Position numbers and translations under genes: made by a program. The notes under the pieces were generated by a model, which ran no database searches, had not been told where the DNA came from, and saw only the letters and a program-made list of their open reading frames with translations. From Apibacter raozihei (GTDB taxonomy: Bacteria > Bacteroidota > Bacteroidia > Flavobacteriales > Weeksellaceae): a DNA stretch of 64,000 nucleotides. Shown piece after piece: positions 38,770-47,898 of the stretch; position 1 is the first letter of the stretch; every line of letters starts with the position of its first letter. The stretch is from assembly GCF_004014855.1 (NCBI RefSeq), contig NZ_CP034930.1:1364001-1428000 (forward strand), read 5' to 3'.

Positions 38770-38803
38770 AAAAAGAGAGTATATTTCAGTATACTCTCTT
38801 TTT
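38770..38803. terminator. Bidirectional terminator between ppc and a membrane-protein gene
   Basis: AAAAAGAGAGTATA and TATACTCTCTTTTT form a 14-bp perfect stem with a 6-nt loop and a T run on each strand, between two convergent genes. Confidence 0.88.
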
Positions 38804-38804
38804 T

Positions 38805-39236
38805 TTATAAGTTGTTAGTAGGTTTAACTTTAGAATAAGGAGTAACCAGAAAATACAAATTAGAAGAAATCCATCCAATCCAGAACAAATATCCGCCCAA
38901 ATGGAAACGTTCTTTCATTAGTCTGTGTTCATATACAGTTGAAAAATCATAATAGGTATATCCTATTCCAACAATTCCGGTTAAAAGTAAAAGAAAAAAA
39001 ATCAGTCTGGCTGTATTTAATCTGCAAGTTCTTTTAACAATCCATTGTAAGAAGATGAGAAAAACCTGAATAGCAAAAATTACAAGCGCAGTTTTCCACC
39101 AGGTTTTAAAAATTTTATATTCAGTTCGTATTAAATTAATTCCCATTCGCCCCAGCCAAGACATCTTTGACATTAAAAAACCGGCACTAAGCGAAATAAG
39201 AAGTTCGAAAATAAGCAGAAGAGAGAGTCTTTTCAT
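38805..39236 (-). CDS. Hypothetical four-helix membrane protein
   Basis: A 143-residue protein with four hydrophobic helices. A conserved-looking segment SWLGRMGINLIRTEYKIFKTWW lies between helices one and two (only its start, SWLGRMGINL, and end, FKTWW, are noteworthy). No known domain is recognised. Similar small membrane proteins are common in Flavobacteriia with no assigned role. It is convergent with ppc and divergent from the HAD phosphatase gene. Confidence 0.7.
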   Translation of the reverse strand: MKRLSLLLIFELLISLSAGFLMSKMSWLGRMGINLIRTEYKIFKTWWKTALVIFAIQVFLIFLQWIVKRTCRLNTARLIFFLLLLTGIVGIGYTYYDFSTVYEHRLMKERFHLGGYLFWIGWISSNLYFLVTPYSKVKPTNNL

Positions 39237-39338
39237 TATTAATTTTTTAATTCATAACTAAAAAAACGGATTTTTATTTCATTTAAAATCGTGTTTCTAA
39301 AAATAATAAGAATTACATTTGATTTTTATATAATAAAT

Positions 39339-40109
39339 ATGATAAAGGCTATTTTTTTTGATATAGACGGAACATTGATAAGTTTTAACACTCATAAAAT
39401 ATCATCCCATACATTAGATGCCCTTCATCAAGTTAAGCAAGACGGTATTAAACTTTTTATTGCTACAGGAAGGCACAAGTTGGAAGTAGATCGTTTTGAA
39501 GGATTTGAATTTGAGGGGCATGTGACCATGAATGGTCAATATTGTTATAATGATAAAGAGATAATATATAAAAAGCCGATAGATAAAAATACGGTTCAAT
39601 CGGTAATAAAACTTGCTGAAGATACCGGGGAAGCGTATATGTTTTTTGAAGAAAATAATGTTTATCTTAACAAAATAAATCATAAAGTAGAAAAAGTCCT
39701 TGAAGAAGTAAAAGTTAATAATATACAGATAGAAGAATTAAGTCAGTTTTCTGATAAAGAAATATTCCAAATTGTATGTTTTGTTACTGAAAAAGAAGAA
39801 AAAGAAGTGAAAAGCAAGCTTCCTTTATGTGAAATAACTCGTTGGCATCCTTTGTTTATGGATATAAATCCTAAAGGAGGGAATAAAAAAAACGGAATTT
39901 TAAAAATGTTAGATTACTATCATATTTCCCCAGATGAGATTATGGCAATAGGTGATGGGGAAAATGATATATCCATGCTGGAAGTGGCTAAATATAGTGT
40001 TGCAATGGAAAATGCTTCAGAGCAAGTAAAGTCTCATGCAGGATTTATTACCTCACATGTAGATGATGACGGAGTGGTTAATGCATTAAAGCACTATGGC
40101 TTAATTTAA
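39339..40109 (+). CDS. Cof-type HAD-superfamily sugar-phosphatase-like hydrolase
   Basis: I chose the internal ATG because the HAD motif follows at once: MIKAIFFDIDGTLISF. The longer frame from 39291 adds 16 residues unlike the family. The chosen protein has 256 residues. Motif I is FDIDGT, motif II LFIATGRHKLE, a C2-type cap occupies the middle, and motif IV is MAIGDGENDISML, with KGGNKKNGI supplying the motif III lysine. Such enzymes remove phosphate from sugar phosphates, nucleotides or flavin precursors; the substrate cannot be read. Confidence 0.92.
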   Translation: MIKAIFFDIDGTLISFNTHKISSHTLDALHQVKQDGIKLFIATGRHKLEVDRFEGFEFEGHVTMNGQYCYNDKEIIYKKPIDKNTVQSVIKLAEDTGEAYMFFEENNVYLNKINHKVEKVLEEVKVNNIQIEELSQFSDKEIFQIVCFVTEKEEKEVKSKLPLCEITRWHPLFMDINPKGGNKKNGILKMLDYYHISPDEIMAIGDGENDISMLEVAKYSVAMENASEQVKSHAGFITSHVDDDGVVNALKHYGLI

Positions 40110-40627
40110 AACTAGAAATACGTCGTTTATATAAATCCTTCAAAGATAATTATATGAGTTTTCAATTATTATATATTTGAATAATTGGTAGATGTAGAGT
40201 TTAGTAATTTTTTCTGCCTTCTTTAGACCAGATTAAAAAGTATTTTTCGTAAAATAACACCTTTATATGACGAAGATATATGCGTTTACAATATAATTTT
40301 GATAAAGACAATTATTTTTCACTTTATAATTCATAAGATGTTTTATACATAAAATGTTTTAATATTTTGCGCTTTTTCAATAAACTTAAGTGACGTATAA
40401 TAACGAGGCTGTTATGTAGATGGAATAATTTGTGTAATATAAATAAAATGGTAATAATATTGAAAAAAATAAAATACAAAAAAAATGTAATTGGTTGTTG
40501 TATAAACAGATATAAATGATATAAGCCAGCCCGAATCTTTTTTATAAAAATTTTTAAAAATTATTTATGGAAAAATGTTAAAAATTGAATCTAATAAGAA
40601 AAATTAATAAATCTTAAATAAAATACA
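40110..40627. other. 518-bp AT-rich intergenic region before ecotin
   Basis: No plausible gene is seen on either strand. The plus strand carries TATTTTGC near 40360, a match to TAnnTTTGC without a clear -33 partner, and the motif AGCCCGAATC at 40528-40537, which recurs upstream of rtcB. A small ATAAC/GTTAT repeat is present near 40400. The size suggests a long leader or regulatory region for ecotin. Confidence 0.45.
40529..40537 (+). promoter_or_regulatory. GCCCGAATC motif upstream of ecotin
   Basis: GCCCGAATC followed by a T run lies 90 bp upstream of the ecotin ATG. The same nine bases, in a similar CCA(A)GCCCGAATCnTTTTT context, lie 96 bp upstream of the rtcB ATG in the same orientation. 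A shared regulatory site is possible but rests on two copies. Confidence 0.3.
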
Positions 40628-41128
40628 ATGAAACTAGTAACAAAAATTTTAGTAGTAGCAGTTTTAGGAAGTCTTATTATGTCTTTCGGTAAACATTCTA
40701 AAGATCAAATTATTGATGAAAATGATCCTAAAAAAGAACTTTCACATTTCCCGGCAGCTAAAGAAGGAATGGTACGTTATGTTATTTTTTTAGATAAAAA
40801 GTCAAACGAAGATTTATATAAGGTAGAATTAATTCCTGGAAAAGTAATGAATGTTGATTGTAATATTCATAGGTTAATAGGGAAAACAGAAGAAAAAGAT
40901 TTGGAAGGATGGGGATATACCTATTTTGAATTTTCTTCAGAAGGTAATGCTATTTCGACACGCAAAGGATGTCCTAACCAAACAAATAGCAACAAATTCA
41001 TATCATCAGAATCAATGATGGTAAGGTATAACAGTAAGTTGCCGATTGTTGTTTATGCACCTAAAGGGTATGAAATTAAGTATAAAATATGGGAAGCAGG
41101 AAAGCTTAAAAATTCATCAGCTAACTAA
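40628..41128 (+). CDS. eco: Ecotin family serine protease inhibitor
   Basis: A 166-residue protein with a signal peptide (about 1-20). It aligns along its length with E. coli ecotin: HFPAAKEGMVRYVI, LYKVELIPGKVMNVDCNIHR, DLEGWGYTYFEF, then the reactive loop AISTRKGCP, and RYNSKLPIVVYAP near the end. The two disulfide cysteines are Cys78 and Cys115. The P1 residue of the inhibitory loop is Arg112, where E. coli has Met. Ecotin inhibits trypsin-fold proteases in the periplasm or outside the cell, often those of a host. An Arg at P1 predicts preference for trypsin-like enzymes. Monocistronic, with its own terminator. Confidence 0.93.
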   Translation: MKLVTKILVVAVLGSLIMSFGKHSKDQIIDENDPKKELSHFPAAKEGMVRYVIFLDKKSNEDLYKVELIPGKVMNVDCNIHRLIGKTEEKDLEGWGYTYFEFSSEGNAISTRKGCPNQTNSNKFISSESMMVRYNSKLPIVVYAPKGYEIKYKIWEAGKLKNSSAN

Positions 41129-41148
41129 AAAAATTTTAAAACCTATAC

Positions 41149-41183
41149 AAAAAACCTTCTTAGAATTTCTAAGAAGGTTTTTT
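41149..41183. terminator. Bidirectional terminator between ecotin and YdhR-like genes
   Basis: AAAAAACCTTCTTAGAA and its perfect reverse complement lie between two convergent genes, with A and T runs suited to termination in either direction. Confidence 0.9.
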
Positions 41184-41199
41184 TATAATAACATAGGGT

Positions 41200-41499
41200 T
41201 TAAATTCCACGATTAATTTTAGAGAGAGTTTCATTTACTGAAAAGTATTGTACATCAAACTTTTCAATTCCTAAGCCTTGAATTCTTTTGGCGTGCATAT
41301 CCATATAATTTTCAGCCGTTTCCTTATTTTCAAATAAATAAATGCCACCAGCCTTTCCTGTTTCCGGGTTTTCCGTCCATATTTTAGAAATAAAACCAGC
41401 CTCATTATTAATACTGTCAGCAAGATCTTTACCTACTTTTACCAGTTCTTCTCCCATCATGGACGGAGGAAAATCAAAACTTAATTGAATTAAAATCAT
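41200..41499 (-). CDS. YdhR family putative monooxygenase
   Basis: A 99-residue protein matching E. coli YdhR in length and in motifs: ILIQLSFDFPPS at the start, ADSINNEAGFISKIWTENPE, GGIYLFENKETAENYMDMH, and the C-terminal FSVNETLSKINRG. The family adopts a dimeric ferredoxin-like fold related to antibiotic-biosynthesis monooxygenases, but activity has not been shown for most members. It is divergent from the efflux operon and has a terminator in common with ecotin. Confidence 0.9.
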   Translation of the reverse strand: MILIQLSFDFPPSMMGEELVKVGKDLADSINNEAGFISKIWTENPETGKAGGIYLFENKETAENYMDMHAKRIQGLGIEKFDVQYFSVNETLSKINRGI

Positions 41500-41666
41500 A
41501 GTTTAATTTTTATGTTATTTTAACACAAATATAAGCAGATTTTGTACATCCGTTATGTTATAATTAATGCTTACAAAAACCGTAAATAAATATTTTCTAA
41601 TCTATTTCTAATGTTGGATTAATAAGAAATTAATTTACATTAAACCGCTTTTTAATATATGTAGAA

Positions 41667-41675
41667 TATCTTTGC
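41667..41675 (+). promoter_or_regulatory. -7 promoter element of the Czc-type efflux operon
   Basis: TATCTTTGC is an exact match to the Bacteroidota -7 consensus TAnnTTTGC, 24 bp before the ATG of the TolC-like gene. A -33 TTTG is not obvious, which would fit an activated promoter controlled by the downstream two-component system. Confidence 0.5.
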
Positions 41676-41699
41676 TCGAGATAAAATATTCCACCTATA

Positions 41700-42977
41700 A
41701 TGTACAAATACGGATTTTTAATACTAAGTTTTTTTACTGCCATTTACGTTTCCGCTCAAAAGCAGGATAGCATAAAGATAAGCCAGGAACAGATTGAGTC
41801 CCTGTTTCTAAATCAAAACCTTGAATTGCTGGCTGAGCAAATGAATATCGGTATTGCAGAAGCAGCAGTTATACAGGCGAAATTATGGGAAAACCCTTCT
41901 TTTTCTTTAGGAGACTTTAATTTGTGGACAACCGAGGCACAAAAAGAATCGGTGTTACCACTATTTGGTAAAACAGGTAGAAAGCAGTTTTCATTAGAGT
42001 TGAGCCAGTTAGTACAAACTGCCCGAAAAAGAGGTAAATTGATTAGCAGGGAAAAAGTTTCTAAAGAAATGGCTATACAGGATTTCGAAGAAGTGATCAG
42101 AGCTTTAAAGTTAGAGCTGAGAACTTCCATTCAGGAAATAATTTATTTACAGGATTATCAGAAAATCTTATCTAAACAAGAAGAATTAATAAGAGGATTA
42201 ATATCTGCATACAAAAATCAGGTTTCACAAGGTAATATTGCGAAAAATGAATTGATACGTTTACAATCATCATTGTTAGAGTTAACCAATGAAATTTACG
42301 AAGTAAAAACAGACTTTAATGAGAAGCAGAGAGTGTTAAAATCACTTTTGAGTATGGAATCAACTAGTATGTTGGTCATCGATGAAAATAATCAGGATAT
42401 AAAATCACCGGATATCTTAAATATAGATACATTGCTGAATCAAGCAGCTGAAAACCGGCCGGATGTTAAAAAAGCAAATTTACAAATCGAATATTTTGAT
42501 AAAGATCTGGCTTATGAAAAAGCACAGCGTGTACCCGATTTAACTTTTTCAGCAGGATATGACAGAGCAGGTGGAGTATGGAAAGATTATGTAGGTTTTG
42601 GTGTGAGTTTCGATTTACCCATATTAAACAGAAATAAAGGAAATATCAAAGCAGCTCAGTTAGGAAAAGAACAAAGTAAATATTTAGCTCAAAATCAAGT
42701 AAATGTTGCCAGGCAAGAAGTTGCAGAAGCATTTAATAACTATAAAATTACTTATGATTTACAAAAAGAGATCGAAAATGAAAATCTGTCACAGGATTTG
42801 GATTTCATGATTGATGCATACACAAGAAATTTAATGAAAAGAAATATCAGCATGCTCGAATATATTGATTTTATGGAAGCCTATAAAACCAATAAGCAAA
42901 CCATGTTAAATACAAGAAAAAATATGTTTGTACAATTTGAACAATTACAATACGCTACAGGTGTTGAAATAAAATAA
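41700..42977 (+). CDS. TolC/CzcC-like outer membrane efflux protein
   Basis: A 425-residue protein with a signal peptide (about 1-19, ending VSAQ). The mature part is mostly long coiled-coil-like helices with the twofold repeat of outer membrane efflux proteins. A conserved strand region reads DLTFSAGYDRAGGVWKDYVG and FGVSFDLPILNRNKGNI, the usual second-repeat signature. It forms the outer membrane channel for the adaptor and pump encoded next. It starts the operon, and the adaptor gene begins 4 bp later. Confidence 0.92.
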   Translation: MYKYGFLILSFFTAIYVSAQKQDSIKISQEQIESLFLNQNLELLAEQMNIGIAEAAVIQAKLWENPSFSLGDFNLWTTEAQKESVLPLFGKTGRKQFSLELSQLVQTARKRGKLISREKVSKEMAIQDFEEVIRALKLELRTSIQEIIYLQDYQKILSKQEELIRGLISAYKNQVSQGNIAKNELIRLQSSLLELTNEIYEVKTDFNEKQRVLKSLLSMESTSMLVIDENNQDIKSPDILNIDTLLNQAAENRPDVKKANLQIEYFDKDLAYEKAQRVPDLTFSAGYDRAGGVWKDYVGFGVSFDLPILNRNKGNIKAAQLGKEQSKYLAQNQVNVARQEVAEAFNNYKITYDLQKEIENENLSQDLDFMIDAYTRNLMKRNISMLEYIDFMEAYKTNKQTMLNTRKNMFVQFEQLQYATGVEIK

Positions 42978-42981
42978 AATT

Positions 42982-44061
42982 ATGAGGAGAATATCATTTA
43001 TACTTACAGCCACTTATTTATTTGTCGCATGTTCCGGAGAAGGAGAGAAAGATAAGAAAAATCAGGAAACTCCCGTTAGCGAAGCATTTTTAAAAAATGT
43101 AAAAACTGTTTCTGCAGTATTGAAATCTCAGGAAGAAGATTTGGTTCTTACCGGTAAAGTAGAATACGATCCGGATAGAATAGTCGAATATTCACCCATA
43201 ATTAACGGAGTAGTAACTAATACATTTTTTTCTTTAGGAGATAAAGTAGGAAGAGGTCAGGTACTTGCCTATGTTAAAAGTATGGAGGTAAATTCACTGA
43301 AATCTGAAAAAGCCTCCTTGCAGGCTGAGTTGATGACTGCTAAAAGAGAATTGCAAAGTGCAGAATCCATGCATAAAGACAATATGTTGTCAGATACAGA
43401 ATTAGCAGAAGCTCGTGCAAAAGTAAGGCAGGCATCCGCTGAACTTGGAAGGGTAAATTCAGACATGCAGGTAACCGGAACAAATAGCAAAGGTGGGTTT
43501 TCAATTACATCACCCATGTCCGGATATATTGTGAGTAAAAATATAGCTTCTGGTATGAGTATCTCTCCAGATTCCGATCCTCTTTTTACTGTAGCCGACT
43601 TAAGTCAGGTTTGGATAAGTGCGAATGTATATGCAAGCAATTTACAGTTTGTAAAAGAAGGAATGCCGGTTGAAATGACATCATTGTCTTATCCGGGAGA
43701 AGTTTTTGAAGGTCGTGTCACTCATATTTCCCAGGTTTTTGATTCTGAAGAAAGAGTTTTAAAAGCACGTATTGTGATGGCTAATCCGGAGCTTAAATTC
43801 AAGCCGGAAATGTCAATGATTATTAAATTAAAAAACAATACAGAAAACATGAAAGTTTCAGTGCCTGTAAAAGCACTTATTTTCGATGAAAACAAAGACT
43901 TTGTTATTGTAGAAGAATCCAATCATAATTTTAAAATAAAAGAAATTAAGTTATTAGGGCATAATGAAGATACCGCTTATATAGCATCCGGAATTTCTGA
44001 AGGAGAAAAAGTGGTTATCAAAGATCAGTTGCTTATCTATTCACACTTAAAAAATAAATAA
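42982..44061 (+). CDS. RND efflux periplasmic adaptor lipoprotein (CzcB-like)
   Basis: A 359-residue protein with a lipobox at Cys17 (LFVAC, followed by SGEG), so it is anchored in the membrane by lipid. The membrane-fusion pattern is clear: the lipoyl half-motif VVTNTFFSLGDKVGRGQVL, a helical hairpin (about 100-155), the second lipoyl half ITSPMSGYIVSKNIASGMS, and then beta-barrel domains. It links the RND pump to the TolC-like channel. I see no His-rich or Met-rich metal-binding N-terminus. Confidence 0.92.
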   Translation: MRRISFILTATYLFVACSGEGEKDKKNQETPVSEAFLKNVKTVSAVLKSQEEDLVLTGKVEYDPDRIVEYSPIINGVVTNTFFSLGDKVGRGQVLAYVKSMEVNSLKSEKASLQAELMTAKRELQSAESMHKDNMLSDTELAEARAKVRQASAELGRVNSDMQVTGTNSKGGFSITSPMSGYIVSKNIASGMSISPDSDPLFTVADLSQVWISANVYASNLQFVKEGMPVEMTSLSYPGEVFEGRVTHISQVFDSEERVLKARIVMANPELKFKPEMSMIIKLKNNTENMKVSVPVKALIFDENKDFVIVEESNHNFKIKEIKLLGHNEDTAYIASGISEGEKVVIKDQLLIYSHLKNK

Positions 44062-44066
44062 ATCCC

Positions 44067-47000
44067 ATGCATAAGTTTGTAGAGAAATGTATTGCATTTT
44101 CGCTCCGTAACCATATATTAGTACTATTCCTAACTGTGCTTTTAGCCATAGGAGGAGTTGTCTGTTATTTCAATACCCCTATAGAAGCTTATCCGGATGT
44201 TACCAACACACGGGTTAGAATTATCACTCAATGGCCGGGAAGAAGTGCAGAAGAAATAGAAAAATTTGTAACACTTCCTGTGATGAGGGAGATGAATACC
44301 ATACCCAGGAAAACAGATGTAAGATCAACTTCGTTATTTGGGTTGTCGGTGGTTACAGTGATTTTTGAAGATGGTGTTGATGACTTTTTTGCACAACAGT
44401 ATGCATCTAACCGAATGCAGGGACTTGATCTCCCGGATGGAGCAGATGCAGGAATAGAACCCCCGTCAGGAGCTACCGGAGAAATTTACCGGTACGTTGT
44501 TAAAAGTGATTTACCTATCCGGGAAGTAGCAGCATTAAATGAATGGGTAATAGAAAGAGAATTGCTTTCAGTTCCCGGAGTAGCCAGTATCAATAGTTTT
44601 GGTGGCGAAGAAAAAATTTATGAAATAAAAGTTAATCCTATCGAATTAGCAAACTATGATCTGTCTCCTTTAGAAGTATACGAAGCAATTTCAAACAGTA
44701 ATATAAATGTAGGAGGAGATGTTATTCAAAAAGGTAATCAGGCCTACGTTGTAAGAGGGATCGGTCTTTTAGAAAGTGTGAAAGATATAGAGAACATACT
44801 GATAGAAGTAAAAGGAAGTACACCAGTCAGAGTAAAGCAGGTAGCGACTGTGAGTGTAGGAGCAAAACCGAGATTAGGTCAGGTTGGGCTTGATGATAAA
44901 GATGATGTTGTACAGGGAATTGTAGTCATGTTACGAGGGCAGAACCCTGGAGAAGTAATCAAAAATCTTAAAGAAAAAATATCAGAATTAAATGAGCGGA
45001 TATTACCGGAAGATGTAAAAATGGAACCATTTATCGATAGAACTAATCTTGTCGATTCTACGGTGCATACAGTAATGAAAAACCTTATAGAAGGGATTAT
45101 ACTGGTTTCAATCGTTGTATTTATATTCCTTTTTAACTGGAGAACCACTCTAATTGTAGCAACAGTAATTCCATTGTCTTTCCTTTTTGCAATTATTATG
45201 CTTAGAATTCAGGGATTACCTGCTAACTTAATTTCCATGGGAGCACTTGATTTTGGACTGTTACTCGAAGGAACATTGGTAATTGTTGAGATCATATTTG
45301 TGGCAATGGTCAAAAAAACAGATCAATTGGGAGATGTACGTTACACAAAATTAGCTAAAGGTGGTCTTATAAAGAAAAGCTCCGGTTCTGTTGCTTCTCA
45401 TATCTTTTTTGCGCAGATTATTCTGGTTGTTGCACTATTCCCTATTTTTTCTTTTCAGAAGGTCGAAGGTAAAATGTTTTCACCCTTGGCATTTACCTTA
45501 GGATATGCTTTGTTAGGATCGTTAATTTTAGCAATCACATATGTGCCGGTTATGTGTAAAATATTGCTAAACAAGCCTATGAAAGAAAAAACCAATAAGA
45601 TAAGTCGATTTTTTACATCCAACCTATATAAAATATATGAATTTGCGTCCAGGCATCGAAAAGCAAGTATAGCAGCATTTTTAATAGTATTAGTTGCTTG
45701 TGCTGCCAGGTTTAGCTTTTGGGGAACCGAATTCATACCGAGTATGAATGAAGGGGCTATATATATCAGGGCTACCCTTCCCAATAGTATTAATCTGGAC
45801 GAATCGGTACGGATTACCAAAGAAATGAAGAAAAAGCTGAGGAAATTTGATGAAGTTAAGTTCGTTTTAACACAAACAGGAAGACCCAATGACGGAACTG
45901 ATGCAACAGGATTTTTCAATATTGAATTTCATACGGAATTAAAACCGGAAAACCAGTGGAAAAGAAAAATTTCAAAAGATGACCTGATTGCTGAGATGAA
46001 AGAAGCACTCGATATTTATCCCGGTACTATATTCGGTTTCAGCCAGCCGATTCAGGATAATGTGGAAGAGTATGTAGCAGGTGTAAAAAGTTCGTTGGTA
46101 ATTAAAATATTCGGGGATGATCTTCATCAGTTAGAAAAGCTAGCAGACCAGACAGCATCCATCATTAAAAATGTAAATGGTGTTGACGATGTTAATGTTT
46201 TCAGAAGTATAGGTTTACCTGAATTACAGATTAAATTGTCTGAGTCACGTATGGCAAGATATGCGGTATCTATGAATGATGCACAAGCGGTAGTTGAAAT
46301 GGCTATTGGGGGTAAAGCAGCTACTGAGTTTTATGAAGGAGAACGTATTTTTGATGTAAGGGTTCGTTTTCAAAAAGAATACAGAGATAATGAAGACAAA
46401 ATTGGCGAAATTCTTATTCCTACCATGGATGGTAAATATGTTCCGTTGAAAGAAATAGCAGATATAACGTTTGTTTCTGGTCCTACCTTTATATATAGAG
46501 ATGGTAGCAGCAGATATGTTGGAGTAGGTTTTAGTATCCGGGACAGGGATTTAGGTTCTACCATAGCCGAAGCAAGAGAAAAAGTAGATAAGGGAGTAAA
46601 GCTGGAACATGGAAATAAAATGGTTTGGGCCGGGGAATTTGAAAGTCAGCAAAGAGCTACACATAGGCTTATGGTGATAGTTCCCTGTGTAATTTTACTT
46701 ATACTATTTTTACTATATATGAATTTCCGCACAGTTAAAGATACTTTAATAGCAGCCAGCGCCATGCCATATGCATTCATTGGTGGATTTATATCGCTTT
46801 GGGCAACAGGTACTATTTTTGGAATCTCGGCAGGTATTGGTTTTATTATACTTTTCGGAATTACGGCTATTGACAGTATATTGCTTATAGCATTGATGAA
46901 AAAGAAAATGAGTACCATGAGAAATTTAAGAGAAGCTATAGATAGTGCAGTAAAAAGTAGAATCAGACCTGTTTTAATGATTGCCTTGATGGGGTCTATG

Positions 47001-47165
47001 GGGCTATTGCCGGCAGCCATGTCTAACGGTATGGGGTCAGAAGTGCAAAAACCATTAGCAATTATGATTGTAGGAGGGATAGTAGTATGTATGTTGTTGT
47101 CATTTACTATTTTACCTCAGGTTTTCTACTTCGCATATAGAAGAAATAAAAAACTAAAACCATAA
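44067..47165 (+). CDS. CzcA/CusA family heavy-metal RND efflux pump
   Basis: A 1032-residue inner membrane proton-driven pump with 12 membrane helices and two large periplasmic loops. Heavy-metal family features: VTNTRVRIITQWPGRSAEEI near the N-terminus, VPGVASINSFGGEEK, and the helix-4 motif ALDFGLLLEGTLVIVE. Aligned to CzcA of Cupriavidus (Asp402, Asp408, Glu415), the three acidic positions are Asp395, Glu401 and Glu408. The middle one is Glu instead of Asp, and the Asn that normally follows VE is Ile. The exported cation (Zn, Co, Cd, Ni or Cu) cannot be decided. Confidence 0.93.
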   Translation: MHKFVEKCIAFSLRNHILVLFLTVLLAIGGVVCYFNTPIEAYPDVTNTRVRIITQWPGRSAEEIEKFVTLPVMREMNTIPRKTDVRSTSLFGLSVVTVIFEDGVDDFFAQQYASNRMQGLDLPDGADAGIEPPSGATGEIYRYVVKSDLPIREVAALNEWVIERELLSVPGVASINSFGGEEKIYEIKVNPIELANYDLSPLEVYEAISNSNINVGGDVIQKGNQAYVVRGIGLLESVKDIENILIEVKGSTPVRVKQVATVSVGAKPRLGQVGLDDKDDVVQGIVVMLRGQNPGEVIKNLKEKISELNERILPEDVKMEPFIDRTNLVDSTVHTVMKNLIEGIILVSIVVFIFLFNWRTTLIVATVIPLSFLFAIIMLRIQGLPANLISMGALDFGLLLEGTLVIVEIIFVAMVKKTDQLGDVRYTKLAKGGLIKKSSGSVASHIFFAQIILVVALFPIFSFQKVEGKMFSPLAFTLGYALLGSLILAITYVPVMCKILLNKPMKEKTNKISRFFTSNLYKIYEFASRHRKASIAAFLIVLVACAARFSFWGTEFIPSMNEGAIYIRATLPNSINLDESVRITKEMKKKLRKFDEVKFVLTQTGRPNDGTDATGFFNIEFHTELKPENQWKRKISKDDLIAEMKEALDIYPGTIFGFSQPIQDNVEEYVAGVKSSLVIKIFGDDLHQLEKLADQTASIIKNVNGVDDVNVFRSIGLPELQIKLSESRMARYAVSMNDAQAVVEMAIGGKAATEFYEGERIFDVRVRFQKEYRDNEDKIGEILIPTMDGKYVPLKEIADITFVSGPTFIYRDGSSRYVGVGFSIRDRDLGSTIAEAREKVDKGVKLEHGNKMVWAGEFESQQRATHRLMVIVPCVILLILFLLYMNFRTVKDTLIAASAMPYAFIGGFISLWATGTIFGISAGIGFIILFGITAIDSILLIALMKKKMSTMRNLREAIDSAVKSRIRPVLMIALMGSMGLLPAAMSNGMGSEVQKPLAIMIVGGIVVCMLLSFTILPQVFYFAYRRNKKLKP

Positions 47166-47200
47166 ATATAGTATCTTTATAAGATTAAAAAATCTAGATT

Positions 47201-47878
47201 ATGCAGTTGTTATTGGTCGAAGATAATAAGAAAATAAGTGAATTCATGGTTAAAGGTCTGGAAGAAAGCGGTTTTTCTATAACCTTGGCGGAAAACGGGG
47301 TTGAAGCCAGAAGTCAGATTAATGAAGGAAAATGGGATGTCATATTATTAGATATTATGTTGCCTGATATAGACGGTATAGAGATATTACAGTATATAAG
47401 GTATAAAAAAATTACCGTTCCGGTATTAGTGATTAGCGCCTTAGGAGATCCTGATGATAAGGTTCGTGCATTGGATTATGGAGCTGATGATTATTTATCT
47501 AAGCCCTTTCATTTTAAAGAATTGATTGCCAGAATCCATGCACTAGACCGAAGGGTGAAAATGAGTTATGACTCTTCATCAGAAATGCTGGTATGTGATG
47601 ATTTGATAGTGCACGTAGATGAGCACAAAATAATGAGAGGAGACGTAGAAATAAATCTTACGATTCAGGAATTTAAATTGTTGAAATTTCTGATGGAAAA
47701 TAAAAATAAAGTAGTTTCCAGAACGCAGATTTTGACCAATGTATGGGGCGTAAACCATGACATAAATACTAATATTGTTGATGTATATATTTCTTATCTC
47801 AGGAATAAAATAGATTGGGAAGGCAAAAATAAAATTATTGAAACCATCAAAGGAAGAGGATACAGAATCAAATCATAA
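47201..47878 (+). CDS. OmpR-family response regulator of the efflux operon
   Basis: A 225-residue regulator. The receiver domain has LLLVEDNKKISEF, phospho-acceptor Asp51 in VILLDIMLPDIDG, and Lys in DDYLSKPFHFKEL. The winged-helix DNA-binding domain follows with LTIQEFKLLKFLMENKNKVV and the C-terminal IIETIKGRGYRI. It lies 35 bp after the pump gene and 20 bp before its kinase, so it most likely controls the efflux genes in response to metal, as CzcR and CusR do. Confidence 0.95.
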   Translation: MQLLLVEDNKKISEFMVKGLEESGFSITLAENGVEARSQINEGKWDVILLDIMLPDIDGIEILQYIRYKKITVPVLVISALGDPDDKVRALDYGADDYLSKPFHFKELIARIHALDRRVKMSYDSSSEMLVCDDLIVHVDEHKIMRGDVEINLTIQEFKLLKFLMENKNKVVSRTQILTNVWGVNHDINTNIVDVYISYLRNKIDWEGKNKIIETIKGRGYRIKS

Positions 47879-47898
47879 ATGAAAAATAAAAATGTCCG

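Noticed and set aside
45455-45919. 154-residue frame antisense to the CzcA-type pump
   Set aside because: It lies wholly inside a well-supported pump gene on the opposite strand and has no recognisable motif. The same applies to the frame at 46646-47020.
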